Below, piece by piece: positions 44,865-54,517 of a stretch of DNA of 64,000 nt. The notes beneath the pieces were generated by a model, which had not been told where the DNA came from, ran no database searches, and saw only the letters and a list, made by a program, of their open reading frames with translations. The stretch lies in contig JBKJRD010000020.1 in the NCBI GenBank assembly GCA_046594885.1, positions 56,356-120,355 of the forward strand. Direction: 5' to 3'. The stretch is from Methylotenera_A sp046594885. GTDB taxonomy: Bacteria > Pseudomonadota > Gammaproteobacteria > Burkholderiales > Methylophilaceae. Position numbers and translations under genes: made by a program. Position 1 is the first letter of the stretch. The number at the start of each line of letters is the position of its first letter.

Positions 44865-46076
44865 CTAAACCACTTGGCCCATTTTAAATATGGGTAAGTA
44901 CATCGCAATGACTAAGCCACCAATTAATGTGCCTAAAACCACCATAATCACAGGTTCCATTAGGCTAGAAATTGCAGCAACTGCATCATCAACCTCGGCC
45001 TCATAAAAGTCGGCAACTTTACTTAACATAGAATCCAATGCACCAGACTCCTCGCCAATGGCAGTCATTTGTAACACCATATTGGGAAACACCTGCGCGT
45101 TTTGCATGGCAACGGTTAAGCTGGTACCCGTGCTGATTTCACTCTGAATTTTTTTGGTTGCATCGTAATACACCCGGTTGCCTGCCGCACCAGCAACTGA
45201 ATCTAACGCCTCTACTAACGGAACGCCTGCTGCAAACATAGTGGATAACGTACGCGCGAAACGCGCAATGGTTGCTTTTCGAATTAACTCACCAAAAATT
45301 GGCATTTTAAGTAACAGTCTATCCATTGTGGCTTGCATTTTTTCAGAACGCTTCCAGGTGTAAAAGAAAAACCATAACCCAAACCCAATAGAGCCAAATA
45401 TCGCCCACCACCAATCTACAAAAATTTCAGAGATAGCCATCACGACTAAGGTTGGTGCAGGTAAATCAGCGCCAAAGCTGCTGAATAATTCTTTAAATGC
45501 AGGAATCACGAAAATCATGATAACGGCGGTGATGCCAAATGCGACAACCAGAATAGAGATGGGGTAGGTGAGCGCCGATTTTATTTTGCCTTTAATGGCT
45601 TGAATTTTTTCTTTATAGGTAGCAAGGCGGTCTAATAAAGTATCTAAAATACCTGCTTGCTCGCCAGCGCCTACCAAATTACAAAATAAATTATCAAAAT
45701 AAAGCGGATATTTACGAAAAGAAGCACTCAAACTACTGCCAGTTTCGACATCGGCTTTGATATCACCCAGTAATTTAGCAACAGCTGGGTTGTTGTGGCC
45801 TTTGCCCACAATATCAAACGCTTGCAACAAGGGCACGCCAGCTTTCATCATGGTGGCCAATTGACGCGTAAATAAGGTGATATCTTTATCGGTAATTTTA
45901 CCTTTACTGGCAAAAGCGCTTTGTTTTTTTACCTTGGTCACAACAATACCTTGGCGGCGCAATGTGGCGTTTACCACGGCTTCACCCGCAGCGCGGATTT
46001 CTCCTTTAAGCACCTTGCCTTTTTTGTCTTTACCTTCCCATAAATAGGTAAATTGCTTGTTAGCAGTTACAGCCAT
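44865..46076 (-). CDS. pilC: Type IV pilus inner-membrane platform protein PilC
   Basis: The 403 residues contain two GspF/PilC domains (about 75-195 and 275-395) with membrane helices near 170-195, 215-245 and 375-398, and motifs FTRQLATMMKAGVPLL and ARTLSTMFAAGVPL. It anchors the assembly ATPase PilB. It lies 85 bases after pilB; no pilD follows. Confidence 0.95.
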   Translation of the reverse strand: MAVTANKQFTYLWEGKDKKGKVLKGEIRAAGEAVVNATLRRQGIVVTKVKKQSAFASKGKITDKDITLFTRQLATMMKAGVPLLQAFDIVGKGHNNPAVAKLLGDIKADVETGSSLSASFRKYPLYFDNLFCNLVGAGEQAGILDTLLDRLATYKEKIQAIKGKIKSALTYPISILVVAFGITAVIMIFVIPAFKELFSSFGADLPAPTLVVMAISEIFVDWWWAIFGSIGFGLWFFFYTWKRSEKMQATMDRLLLKMPIFGELIRKATIARFARTLSTMFAAGVPLVEALDSVAGAAGNRVYYDATKKIQSEISTGTSLTVAMQNAQVFPNMVLQMTAIGEESGALDSMLSKVADFYEAEVDDAVAAISSLMEPVIMVVLGTLIGGLVIAMYLPIFKMGQVV

Positions 46077-46161
46077 TTTGTATCCTCATTAAATTCAGTT
46101 TGTTTAATCATCATTATTTTTTTAAACAATCTTGCTTATTTATTTGATTTATTGGTTAACA

Positions 46162-47880
46162 CTATTCATTGGTGCACGCTTCTACTTCCGCAATAGAGGT
46201 TAAGCCTTGCATGACTTTTAATATACCAGAACGCCTCAAGTCGTTCACGCCTTCTAATCGCGCTTGATCGGCAATATCAATTGCATTGCCTTGTGACATG
46301 ATAATGCGGCTAATTGCATCCGTAACAGGCATGACCTGATAAATGCCAACACGGCCTTTGTAACCTGAATTACACATTTCACAGCCATCTTCACTGGGCC
46401 CGTATAATTGCCATTTTTCGTTAAAATCTGCTTCAATAAACCCAACCCCAAGTAAGGCCTCTTTAGGCACTTCAATGGGCACTTTACAGTTCTTACATAA
46501 GCGACGCGCCAAACGTTGCGCGGTAATTAACGATACAGCAGAGGCAATATTAAACGGAGCAACGCCCATATTGAGTAAGCGCGTGAGTGTGGAAGGTGCA
46601 TCGTTAGTGTGCAAAGTAGAAAGCACCATATGGCCAGTTGATGCGGCTTTAATAGCCATGTCGGCGGTTTCTAGATCGCGAATCTCGCCAATCATGATAA
46701 TGTCAGGATCTTGGCGCAAAAATGATTTTAAAGCAGCGGCAAAAGTTAACCCTTGTTTCTCATTCACATTGACTTGATTAATGCCTGCTAATGGAATTTC
46801 GCACGGGTCTTCAGCTGTAGCGATATTCACACTGGGATTATTCAAAATATTCAAACAGGTATATAGCGAAACGGTTTTTCCAGAACCAGTCGGCCCGGTC
46901 ACCAATACTAGGCCATAAGGACGGCTCACTGCATGTAATAGCGCATCTTTTTGTTTCGGCTCATAGCCCAATGCCTCGATTCCTAGCGTGGCACTGGTCG
47001 GATCCAAAATACGCATCACAATTTTTTCGCCATGAATGAGTGGCAAAGTACTGACGCGAAAATCAATGGTGCGTGTTTTAGACAGCACCAATTTCATGCG
47101 GCCATCTTGCGGAATACGTTTCTCAGAGATATCCATACTGGAAATCACTTTGATACGAGAAGCCAATTTATCTTTAATGGCCAGCGGTGGTTGCGTGATA
47201 TCTTTTAAAATACCATCCACGCGATAGCGCACGCGATAAAACTTTTCATAAGGCTCAAAATGTAAGTCAGAGGCGCCCATATTGATGGCGTCAATGAGCA
47301 TTTTATTGAGGAATTTAACCACAGGTGCGTCATCCACCTCTTGCGTATTTTCGGTTTCTTTTGCCGAATCTTCAATCCCCATGTCTAAATCAAAATCGCC
47401 ATCCACATTCAATGACTGCATGCTGGTATCTTGCGATTCAACGACTTTATCTATCCAGCGTCCCAGCTTGTCATCTTCTACCACCACAGGCGATAAAGTC
47501 ATGCCCATCTGAAATTGCACGCTATCTAACGAGTGAAGATTAGTTGGGTCAGAAATACCCACAAATAAAACATTATTGCGATTTTGTAACGCAATCACGC
47601 GATTGGTCTGCATCAGTTTTATATCGATAGATTTGGCGGGCAAATAGCTTGCGTCAAATGCATCTAAATTAAAATAGGGGAAGCCAAAAGCGCGCGATGA
47701 AACATCGGCTATTTTTTCGGCTGTAATTCGTTTACCTGCAACAATCTGGGTAATAAATGCTATGCGTGAGGTGTTCGCTTGCGCTTGGGCTAAGTTTGCT
47801 TCTGTTTCAGAAAGCAAATTTTCTTGCACCAACATACGCGCTAAACCACTTAATTTAATCGTTGTTGCATTTGCTGCCAT
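46162..47880 (-). CDS. pilB: Type IV pilus extension ATPase PilB
   Basis: The 572 residues have an N-terminal MshEN-like domain, Walker A TGPTGSGKT near 330, the Asp and His boxes (PDIIMIGEIRDLETA, GHMVLSTLHTNDA), and a late zinc site formed by CKNC and CEMC. It powers pilus polymerisation. Type IV pilus machinery is also the usual DNA-uptake apparatus in competent Gram-negative bacteria. Confidence 0.97.
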   Translation of the reverse strand: MAANATTIKLSGLARMLVQENLLSETEANLAQAQANTSRIAFITQIVAGKRITAEKIADVSSRAFGFPYFNLDAFDASYLPAKSIDIKLMQTNRVIALQNRNNVLFVGISDPTNLHSLDSVQFQMGMTLSPVVVEDDKLGRWIDKVVESQDTSMQSLNVDGDFDLDMGIEDSAKETENTQEVDDAPVVKFLNKMLIDAINMGASDLHFEPYEKFYRVRYRVDGILKDITQPPLAIKDKLASRIKVISSMDISEKRIPQDGRMKLVLSKTRTIDFRVSTLPLIHGEKIVMRILDPTSATLGIEALGYEPKQKDALLHAVSRPYGLVLVTGPTGSGKTVSLYTCLNILNNPSVNIATAEDPCEIPLAGINQVNVNEKQGLTFAAALKSFLRQDPDIIMIGEIRDLETADMAIKAASTGHMVLSTLHTNDAPSTLTRLLNMGVAPFNIASAVSLITAQRLARRLCKNCKVPIEVPKEALLGVGFIEADFNEKWQLYGPSEDGCEMCNSGYKGRVGIYQVMPVTDAISRIIMSQGNAIDIADQARLEGVNDLRRSGILKVMQGLTSIAEVEACTNE

Positions 47881-48115
47881 TTAAATTGCCCGCTCATGTT
47901 TAAGTACTGATTAAATATTGAATTAAGCTTTTAATCTAATTTTTAATTAATGCTATTTAAACTATTGTAGTTAAACAATATTTTAATGTCTACAATAATG
48001 CACTTTTCCTTTTTTTTTGTAAAGTTAATGTGTTATTCACCTGCGCATTTATTGTAAATTTAATTTATTTACAACATTGAAACAGGGTGATTCAAATACG
48101 GTTACAACGTAATGC

Positions 48116-48144
48116 TTGACAATTTACAATTGGTCACCTATAAA
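48116..48144 (+). promoter_or_regulatory. Strong sigma-70 promoter of cspA
   Basis: TTGACA (48116-48121), a 17-base spacer and TATAAA (48139-48144): near-consensus. Transcription would start near 48151, giving a leader of about 137 bases. Confidence 0.8.
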
Positions 48145-48149
48145 TCGTG

Positions 48150-48287
48150 GTGGTGTTTGCTTTCAAAATTGTTAGTTCCAGTTTAAAAGATGTTGCTGTA
48201 TTGAAGCCAATAGGATTAACAGCGATTTGAAGTTTTTGAAGCAAACTTTTCGGGGCGCGCCCCTTTGTAACAGGTAAGGATGTAGAA
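48150..48287 (+). promoter_or_regulatory. Long cspA 5' leader (putative cold-responsive mRNA region)
   Basis: The distance from promoter to ATG is about 137 bases, similar to the 159-base cspA leader of E. coli that refolds in the cold. It contains the perfect 12-bp palindrome GGGGCGCGCCCC (48252-48263), about 12 bases upstream of the SD-like AAGGA. The thermosensor role is inferred from the family, not shown. Confidence 0.5.
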
Positions 48288-48491
48288 ATGGCACTAGGTA
48301 CCGTAAAATGGTTTAACGATTCTAAGGGTTTTGGCTTTATTACGCCAGATGATGGCGGTGACGATTTATTCGCACACTTCTCGGCAATTGTTGAAGCTGG
48401 CTACAAAAGTTTAAAAGAAGGTCAGCGCGTGAGCTTTGAAGTGACTGACGGCGCAAAAGGTAAACAAGCTTCTAATATTCAAAAGGCTTAA
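48288..48491 (+). CDS. cspA: Cold-shock domain protein (CspA family)
   Basis: The 67 residues contain RNP1 KGFGFITP and RNP2 DLFAHFSA. A small OB-fold RNA chaperone. Own promoter, long leader and own terminator: monocistronic. Confidence 0.95.
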   Translation: MALGTVKWFNDSKGFGFITPDDGGDDLFAHFSAIVEAGYKSLKEGQRVSFEVTDGAKGKQASNIQKA

Positions 48492-48520
48492 GTCTTTTTA
48501 ATATTTAGCTAAAATGAATA

Positions 48521-48546
48521 TGGCTCGCCAATAGCGAGCCATTTTT
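48521..48546 (+). terminator. Rho-independent terminator of cspA
   Basis: TGGCTCGC, loop CAATA, GCGAGCCA, then TTTTT: an 8-bp perfect stem 30 bases after the cspA stop. Confidence 0.93.
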
Positions 48547-48563
48547 GCTGGTTTTTAATGGTT

Positions 48564-48601
48564 AACTTAACACGCAAAATGCAGTCATTTTTAGCGTTAA
48601 G
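48564..48601. repeat. Nested hairpin with ACTTAAC/GTTAAGT ends downstream of icd
   Basis: ACTTAAC (about 48564-48570) pairs with GTTAAGT (about 48594-48600); inside, AAAATG and CATTTT form a second stem. It lies just past the end of icd (minus strand) and may terminate it. It resembles the GTTAAGT-ended structures at 29250 and 13862. Confidence 0.5.
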
Positions 48602-48612
48602 TCGTTGCAATT

Positions 48613-49878
48613 TTACATGTGCGCAATAATCTCATCGCCAAATTCAGCGCTGCCCACTTGCGTGGCATCCATCATTTGGCTTGAAAAATCGCCCGTCACG
48701 CGCTTGGCTAGAATGGCTTTTCCCACGCCTTGTAGGATCAAATCAGCCGCTTCAACCCAGCCCATATGCCGTAACATCATTTCGGCCGATAAAATAAGTG
48801 AACTTGGATTAGCTAAATTTTGACCAGCGATTTTAGGTGCTGTGCCATGCGTGGCCTCAAACATAGCTACCGTATCGCTTAAATTGGCGCCCGGCGCAAT
48901 ACCAATGCCGCCCACTTGCGCCGCCAAAGCATCGCTCATGTAATCGCCATTCAAATTGGTGGCAGTCACCACATCATAATCACTTGGATGCAACAAAATT
49001 TCTTGTAAGAAAGCGTCGGCAATACAGTCTTTAATCACGATGCCATTCGGTAGCTTCAGCCATGGGCCACCATCCATTTCAACCGCGCCGAACTCTTGCT
49101 TGGCTAACTCGTAACCCCAATCTCTAAAGCCGCCTTCAGTAAATTTCATGATATTACCTTTGTGGGTAATGGTCACCGATTTGCGGTTATTATCGATTGC
49201 ATATTGAATGGCTTTACGAATCAAGCGTTTGCTACCATCGATTGAAACAGGTTTGATGCCGATGGCCGAATTTTCAGGGAAGCGAATTTTTTTGCGCATG
49301 CCCATATCGCTTAAAAATTGAATCACTTTGGCTACTTCGTCCGTTCCTGCCGCCCATTCAATACCCGCATAAATATCTTCCGTGTTTTCACGGAAAATCA
49401 CCATGTCGGTTTTTTCAGGATGTTTCACTGGGCTGGGCACACCCGTAAAATATTGCACGGGGCGCAAGCACACGTATAAATCTAACTCTTGGCGCAGCGT
49501 AACATTGAGTGAGCGAATGCCGCCGCCCACAGGCGTGGTGAGCGGCCCTTTAATCGAAATCACATAATCGCGTACGGTCTGCATGGTTTCTGGTGGCAGC
49601 CAATTATCTTTACCATCTTTGTCTTTGCCATAGATTTTAACGGCTTTTTCACCCGCATACACTTCCATCCACGCAATTTTGCGTGCGCCGTTATACGCTT
49701 TATCTACTGCCGCATTCACCACTTTTTGCATCGGTGGCGTAATATCGATGCCTATACCATCGCCTTCAATAAATGGGATAATGGGATGATTTGGCACGTT
49801 AAGTGAGTTGTCTGCATTCACAGTGATTTTTTCGCCCACAGGGACGATTATTTTTGAGTCAACTATTTTTGAAGCCAT
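48613..49878 (-). CDS. icd: Isocitrate dehydrogenase (NADP+)
   Basis: The 421 residues match E. coli Icd along their length: PFIEGDGIGIDITP near 35-48, GGGIRSLNVTLRQELDLY with Ser123 at the substrate/phosphorylation site, HKGNIMKFTEG, and GTAPKIAGQ NADP loop. It converts isocitrate to 2-oxoglutarate. Confidence 0.98.
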   Translation of the reverse strand: MASKIVDSKIIVPVGEKITVNADNSLNVPNHPIIPFIEGDGIGIDITPPMQKVVNAAVDKAYNGARKIAWMEVYAGEKAVKIYGKDKDGKDNWLPPETMQTVRDYVISIKGPLTTPVGGGIRSLNVTLRQELDLYVCLRPVQYFTGVPSPVKHPEKTDMVIFRENTEDIYAGIEWAAGTDEVAKVIQFLSDMGMRKKIRFPENSAIGIKPVSIDGSKRLIRKAIQYAIDNNRKSVTITHKGNIMKFTEGGFRDWGYELAKQEFGAVEMDGGPWLKLPNGIVIKDCIADAFLQEILLHPSDYDVVTATNLNGDYMSDALAAQVGGIGIAPGANLSDTVAMFEATHGTAPKIAGQNLANPSSLILSAEMMLRHMGWVEAADLILQGVGKAILAKRVTGDFSSQMMDATQVGSAEFGDEIIAHM

Positions 49879-49909
49879 TGATATTTCCTAATTTAAGATA
49901 ACCCTCATT

Positions 49910-50455
49910 ATGCTTATATTATTTAATAAGCCTTTTAACGTTGTGTGCCAATTTAGCGCACATGAGAAGCATCCCACGTTAAAAGACTTTATCGATATGC
50001 CAAATGTATACCCTGCTGGGCGTTTAGATACTGATTCTGAGGGTTTGCTTATTTTAACCGATGATGGCGCTTTGCAACACCAATTAAGCCATCCAAAACA
50101 CAAACAAATCAAAACTTATTGGGCGCAAGTTGAAGGTATTGCAAAAATTGAGGATTTACACGTGTTAAGTAAAGGCGTTGATTTAGGCGATTTTGTGACT
50201 AAACCTGCTGAAATCAGGCAAATTGATGAGCCAGCCCATTTATGGCCGCGCAATCCACCGATTCGTGAGCGCAAAGCGATACCCACCAGTTGGCTGGAAA
50301 TTAAAATTGCGGAAGGAAAAAATCGCCAAGTGCGGCGTATGACGGCTAAAATAGGCTTTCCTACTTTGCGCTTAATTCGTTATGCAATCGGCGCGTATTC
50401 GATTGCAGACTTGGAAATTGGGCAAATTAAAGTGTTAAGTAGCGCCAATCAATAA
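49910..50455 (+). CDS. rluE: 23S rRNA pseudouridine synthase (RluE type)
   Basis: The 181-residue RsuA-family protein has catalytic Asp40 in GRLDTDSEGLL, GKNRQVRRM and the insert HLWPRNPPIRERK typical of RluE. It lacks an S4 domain, as RluE does. It modifies one uridine of 23S rRNA (U2457 in E. coli). Confidence 0.92.
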   Translation: MLILFNKPFNVVCQFSAHEKHPTLKDFIDMPNVYPAGRLDTDSEGLLILTDDGALQHQLSHPKHKQIKTYWAQVEGIAKIEDLHVLSKGVDLGDFVTKPAEIRQIDEPAHLWPRNPPIRERKAIPTSWLEIKIAEGKNRQVRRMTAKIGFPTLRLIRYAIGAYSIADLEIGQIKVLSSANQ

Positions 50456-50482
50456 GCCTTTTAATCAATAAAATAGACATAG

Positions 50483-51190
50483 ATGAAGCCAATCATTATT
50501 TTTCAGTTTATCGCGCACGAAGGTCCTGGATATTTGGGTGAGTTTTTAGATGCCCATCAATTAACGTGGCAGTTGATTAGAGTAGACCAAGCTAAGTCTT
50601 TACCAATATCTACACTTCCTTACAGCGGCGTGGTGCTAATGGGCGGCCCAATGAGCGTCAACGATGATTTACCCTGGATTGCGCCAATCTTGGATTTGAT
50701 TCGTGAAGCAGATAAACATAACATTCCCTTGTTGGGCCATTGTTTAGGCGGTCAGTTAATCAGCAAAGCATTAGGCGCTACAATCACAAAAAATCCGGTT
50801 AAAGAAATCGGTTGGGGTGAAGTCACTGTTAGCAAGAACCAAACAGCAAAAAAATGGTTTGGCGAGATTGAAGGTTTTAATAGCTTTCATTGGCATGGCG
50901 AAACATTTAATTTACCAAAAGGCGCAACGCATTTGCTTGCTAGCCCATATTGCCAAAATCAAGCCTATGCGCTTGGCAAACATTTGGCTTTGCAATGCCA
51001 TGTGGAAATGACAACTGACATGGTGCAAAAATGGTGTGATGAAGGTGAACAAGAGATGCTTGAGGCCACTCACAGCCCCGCCTTGCAAACGTCAAATGAA
51101 ATGCAACTAAACTTGCCGCCGCACATTTACTTTTTAAACAAAGTGGCGCATCAGCTTTATACAAAATGGATTAAAGGCTTGCACTTTTGA
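50483..51190 (+). CDS. Class I glutamine amidotransferase-like protein
   Basis: The 235 residues contain the nucleophile Cys87 in GHCLGGQL and a catalytic His in FHWHGETF, both of the GMP-synthase GATase fold. No synthetase domain is fused. It follows rluE by 27 bases. Stand-alone proteins of this type include gamma-glutamyl hydrolases and transferases; the substrate is unknown. Confidence 0.88.
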   Translation: MKPIIIFQFIAHEGPGYLGEFLDAHQLTWQLIRVDQAKSLPISTLPYSGVVLMGGPMSVNDDLPWIAPILDLIREADKHNIPLLGHCLGGQLISKALGATITKNPVKEIGWGEVTVSKNQTAKKWFGEIEGFNSFHWHGETFNLPKGATHLLASPYCQNQAYALGKHLALQCHVEMTTDMVQKWCDEGEQEMLEATHSPALQTSNEMQLNLPPHIYFLNKVAHQLYTKWIKGLHF

Positions 51191-51213
51191 AATTATGTTT
51201 AATAAGTTTACGT

Positions 51214-53271
51214 TTAACCGCTAGCCTTTAAATTCTGCAATAAAAACTCGTTTAAATCGGCTTTAACGCGCGCCAATACTGTATCCCAATCGCCTATTAT
51301 GCTTTGCCGATATAATTTGGCAGAAGGGTACCACGGGCTGTCGTCTCTATTTAAAAGCCAGCGAAAATCAGGCGCAAACGGCAATAATATCCATGTGGGT
51401 TTGCCCATGCTGGCCGCCAAATGCGCCACAGAAGTATCCACGGTAATCACTAAATCCATATGCGCTATCAAGGCAGCAGTATCTGCAAAATCGCCCAATT
51501 GCCTACCAAAATAATGAACATGTGGGTTGTTATCTAAAAATTTTGCATTATCTGGCCTGAATTCTTTTTGTAGGCAAAATAGGTTGGCATCAAACGGTAA
51601 AAATTTGACTACTTGCTCAAAAGTTAATGATCGCGCTAAATCATTTGAGTGTTTCATATTGCCAGTTGCCACAAAGCCAATATTGGGCTTATGCTTGGTT
51701 TGCACAATTTTCTGATTGACTTTTTCTGCCCAATTTGCCTCAGTTTTTGCATCGGCTTTAAACAATTTTTTAACGGGTGGAATCGTTTCGGTTGTGGTTT
51801 TAAAAACCATTGGCAGGCTCATCAACGGGCATTGCACATCAAAATCGGGCAACACGCTATCTTTGCTAATCACATCAATCAAGGTGTTATTTTTAAGTAA
51901 ACGCAGAATTGGCCCGTTGACTTCTAACGTGACGCGCGCGGCTTTGCTGGCCACTAACTCTATATATCTAAACATTTGCAGCGTATCGCCGTAGCCTTGT
52001 TCGGCGTGCAACAAAATATGCTTGTCGCTAATATCTTCACCCAACCATAAAGGTTGTTTAAAATTGCGGTAGTGCTTTTCAGAAACCGCTACCCAGCGCC
52101 CTTCATATAATTGCCAGCCCAATTGATAATGGCCTTTTAGCAGCCAAATCATGCTTTCAGAAAAATCCGCAATGGCGCGATCTTGTTTATGATGCTTGCC
52201 TTCGCTTAGCCGCCCCCATAAGCGATAATATTCCAATGCGTCATCTAATCTACCTAGAGCGCGATAGGCAAATGCAACAGCGTAATAATATTGATATAAA
52301 TCCCCATCAATTGATAATGCTTTTTCATAATCAATAATGGCGTCTTGTGGTCGGTTGATGCGCGTATAAAGCTCACCTCTTTTTTGATAAGCCAACGCAC
52401 TATTTTTATTAAGCGAAATGGCGGTGTTAAAGCAATCTAAGGCTTGTTTGGCTTGATTATCTGATTTATATATCATGCCCAAACGAATATGCGCCTTGGT
52501 AGCATCGGGATAACGCTTAACCGCCTCTTGATAATGCGCTCGCGCTAATTTGCTTAAGTTAAGCTGCTCTAATTTTTCGCCGTGCGCTAATAGCGCAGGT
52601 AAAGTTTGTGTGCTTAAATCGGTGATATTAACTGCAAGGTTTTTAGTGTCCTTCGATAAAGCAAAAGCATCCTGTGCATATTTTAAATGGATGCTCGCCT
52701 CAGAAAATGTGGGTGATATGGCAAGGCATCGCTTAAAGTTCGTAATCGCATGCTTAAAATCATTTAGAGCAAGTGAGATATTGGCTTTTTCAAAGTAAGC
52801 CATCGCATGATTAGGGTCTAGGCGTATTGCTTCATCAAAACTCGCAATTGCATCACCATAACGCTTCAGGTTAACCAGTGTAATACCTTGGTTATGATAG
52901 GCCTCAGCATAGTCAGGATTAATGCTGGTGGCCCTGATGTAGCACTTTAGTGCCTCATCAAATTGTTGCAGTTGGTTTAGCGCATTACCGCGGCTATTGT
53001 GCGCTTCAATATGGTCTGGCGATAACAAAATAGCTTTATCTAAATAGCCAATACCTTCTGCAAATTGCTGCGTTTGGCAGCATAAAGCGCCCAATAAGTA
53101 ATGGGCTTTAATATGTGTTGGGTGCTGGGCAATAACATCTACATAGCGTTGGCGTGCACTTTTAAAATCATTATTTTGATGCGCTTTTAAGCCGGCTTGG
53201 TAAATTTGTTCAATTTTTTGGTCTGCACTGGTTGTTGTTGACGGCTGTTTAGTCGCGCTGCTAGTAGACAT
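51214..53271 (-). CDS. TPR-repeat protein with glycosyltransferase-like C-terminal domain
   Basis: The 685 residues hold about ten TPR repeats in the first 370 residues (units such as AHYLLGALCCQ, AYHNQGITLVNL, AYFEKANISLALND). The C-terminal domain (about 390-675) ends with ITVDTSVAHLAASMGKPTWILLP, the nucleotide-sugar-binding segment of GT9/GT41-like transferases. Such proteins may glycosylate a protein or surface polymer. Monocistronic, divergent from aroC. Confidence 0.85.
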   Translation of the reverse strand: MSTSSATKQPSTTTSADQKIEQIYQAGLKAHQNNDFKSARQRYVDVIAQHPTHIKAHYLLGALCCQTQQFAEGIGYLDKAILLSPDHIEAHNSRGNALNQLQQFDEALKCYIRATSINPDYAEAYHNQGITLVNLKRYGDAIASFDEAIRLDPNHAMAYFEKANISLALNDFKHAITNFKRCLAISPTFSEASIHLKYAQDAFALSKDTKNLAVNITDLSTQTLPALLAHGEKLEQLNLSKLARAHYQEAVKRYPDATKAHIRLGMIYKSDNQAKQALDCFNTAISLNKNSALAYQKRGELYTRINRPQDAIIDYEKALSIDGDLYQYYYAVAFAYRALGRLDDALEYYRLWGRLSEGKHHKQDRAIADFSESMIWLLKGHYQLGWQLYEGRWVAVSEKHYRNFKQPLWLGEDISDKHILLHAEQGYGDTLQMFRYIELVASKAARVTLEVNGPILRLLKNNTLIDVISKDSVLPDFDVQCPLMSLPMVFKTTTETIPPVKKLFKADAKTEANWAEKVNQKIVQTKHKPNIGFVATGNMKHSNDLARSLTFEQVVKFLPFDANLFCLQKEFRPDNAKFLDNNPHVHYFGRQLGDFADTAALIAHMDLVITVDTSVAHLAASMGKPTWILLPFAPDFRWLLNRDDSPWYPSAKLYRQSIIGDWDTVLARVKADLNEFLLQNLKASG

Positions 53272-53318
53272 AGTTAAACATGGTAAAATGCAAAAAACTT
53301 AATTTAGATGAATTCATT

Positions 53319-54404
53319 ATGTCTGGCAACACATTTGGCACACTTTTTACCTTAACCAGCTTCGGCGAATCGCATGGCGCAGCGATTGGCGGCGTGGTTG
53401 ACGGCTGTCCACCAGGTTTAAGTTTATGTGCAGAAGATTTGCAGATGGATTTGGATAGACGTAAGCCTGGCACCTCGCGTCATGTGACGCAGCGCCAAGA
53501 GGCGGATGCAGTAGAGATTCTATCGGGTGTTTTTGAAGGTAAAACCACGGGCGCGCCCATTGGTTTGCTCATCAGAAACACAGACCAGCGTAGCCAAGAT
53601 TACAGCAAAATTATGGATACGTTTCGTCCGGGCCATGCAGATTACACCTATGCGCAGAAATACGGTGTACGCGATTATCGCGGCGGCGGGCGCAGTAGCG
53701 CGCGCGAAACCGCGGTGCGCGTGGCGGCAGGCACAATTGCAAAAAAATGGTTGCTAGAGCGTTTTGGCGTAACCGTGCGCGGTTATATGAGCCAGTTAGG
53801 CGAAATTGCGATTCCATTCCAAACTTGGGATTGCGTTAACGACAACCCATTTTTCTCACCAAACACTGAAATTCTGCCGCAATTAGAAACCTATTTAGAT
53901 AAAATTCGTGCCGAACGTGATTCAGTCGGCGCGCAAATTACGGTGGTGGCAGAAGGCGTGCCAGTGGGTTGGGGTGAGCCAGTGTTTGACCGATTAGATG
54001 CCGATATTGCGCATGCCATGATGAGTATTAACGCCGTAAAAGGTATTGAAATCGGCGCAGGTTTTGCAGCGGTCAGCCAACGTGGCAGCGTGCATTCAGA
54101 TGAAATGACGCCACTTGGTTTTGTCACCAATCATGCTGGCGGTATTTTGGGCGGTATTTCTACTGGCCAAACAATCCGCGTGAATATTGCCTTAAAACCT
54201 ACTTCCAGCATTCCGCAAGAACGCCGTTCGATTGATAAAAATGGCAACGCAGTCACTATGCAAACCACCGGTCGCCACGACCCGTGTGTCGGGGTGCGCG
54301 CAACGCCAATTGCAGAAGCCATGCTCGCTTTAACGTTGATGGATCATGCCTTACGTAATCGTGCGCAAAATGCGGATGTGATTTCAACTGTGCCTAAAAT
54401 CTAG
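53319..54404 (+). CDS. aroC: Chorismate synthase
   Basis: ATG 53319 (MSGNTFGTLF) is chosen over the open upstream frame because it gives 361 residues, the E. coli length, and the conserved N-terminus. Visible motifs are SFGESHGAAIGG, GRSSARETAVRVAAG and the late TTGRHDPCVGVRATPIAEAM. FMN-dependent last step of the shikimate pathway. Confidence 0.98.
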   Translation: MSGNTFGTLFTLTSFGESHGAAIGGVVDGCPPGLSLCAEDLQMDLDRRKPGTSRHVTQRQEADAVEILSGVFEGKTTGAPIGLLIRNTDQRSQDYSKIMDTFRPGHADYTYAQKYGVRDYRGGGRSSARETAVRVAAGTIAKKWLLERFGVTVRGYMSQLGEIAIPFQTWDCVNDNPFFSPNTEILPQLETYLDKIRAERDSVGAQITVVAEGVPVGWGEPVFDRLDADIAHAMMSINAVKGIEIGAGFAAVSQRGSVHSDEMTPLGFVTNHAGGILGGISTGQTIRVNIALKPTSSIPQERRSIDKNGNAVTMQTTGRHDPCVGVRATPIAEAMLALTLMDHALRNRAQNADVISTVPKI

Positions 54405-54517
54405 CAAACATAAATTTAGCAATATTGAATTTAGTCTTTTTTAAGTGTTAAGTCAGGTCATTGCCGTTCTTGGAAATGACCAATTGAGTGGTCTGCAGTA
54501 ACTTTAGAGATTTTATT

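Larger units (their letters stand above)
47881..48287. other. 407-bp intergenic region between pilB and cspA
   Basis: The left half (47881-48100) is very AT-rich, with no frame or hairpin I can support beyond a possible pilB promoter. The right half holds the cspA promoter (48116-48144), a long leader and the GC palindrome 48252-48263. Confidence 0.7.
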
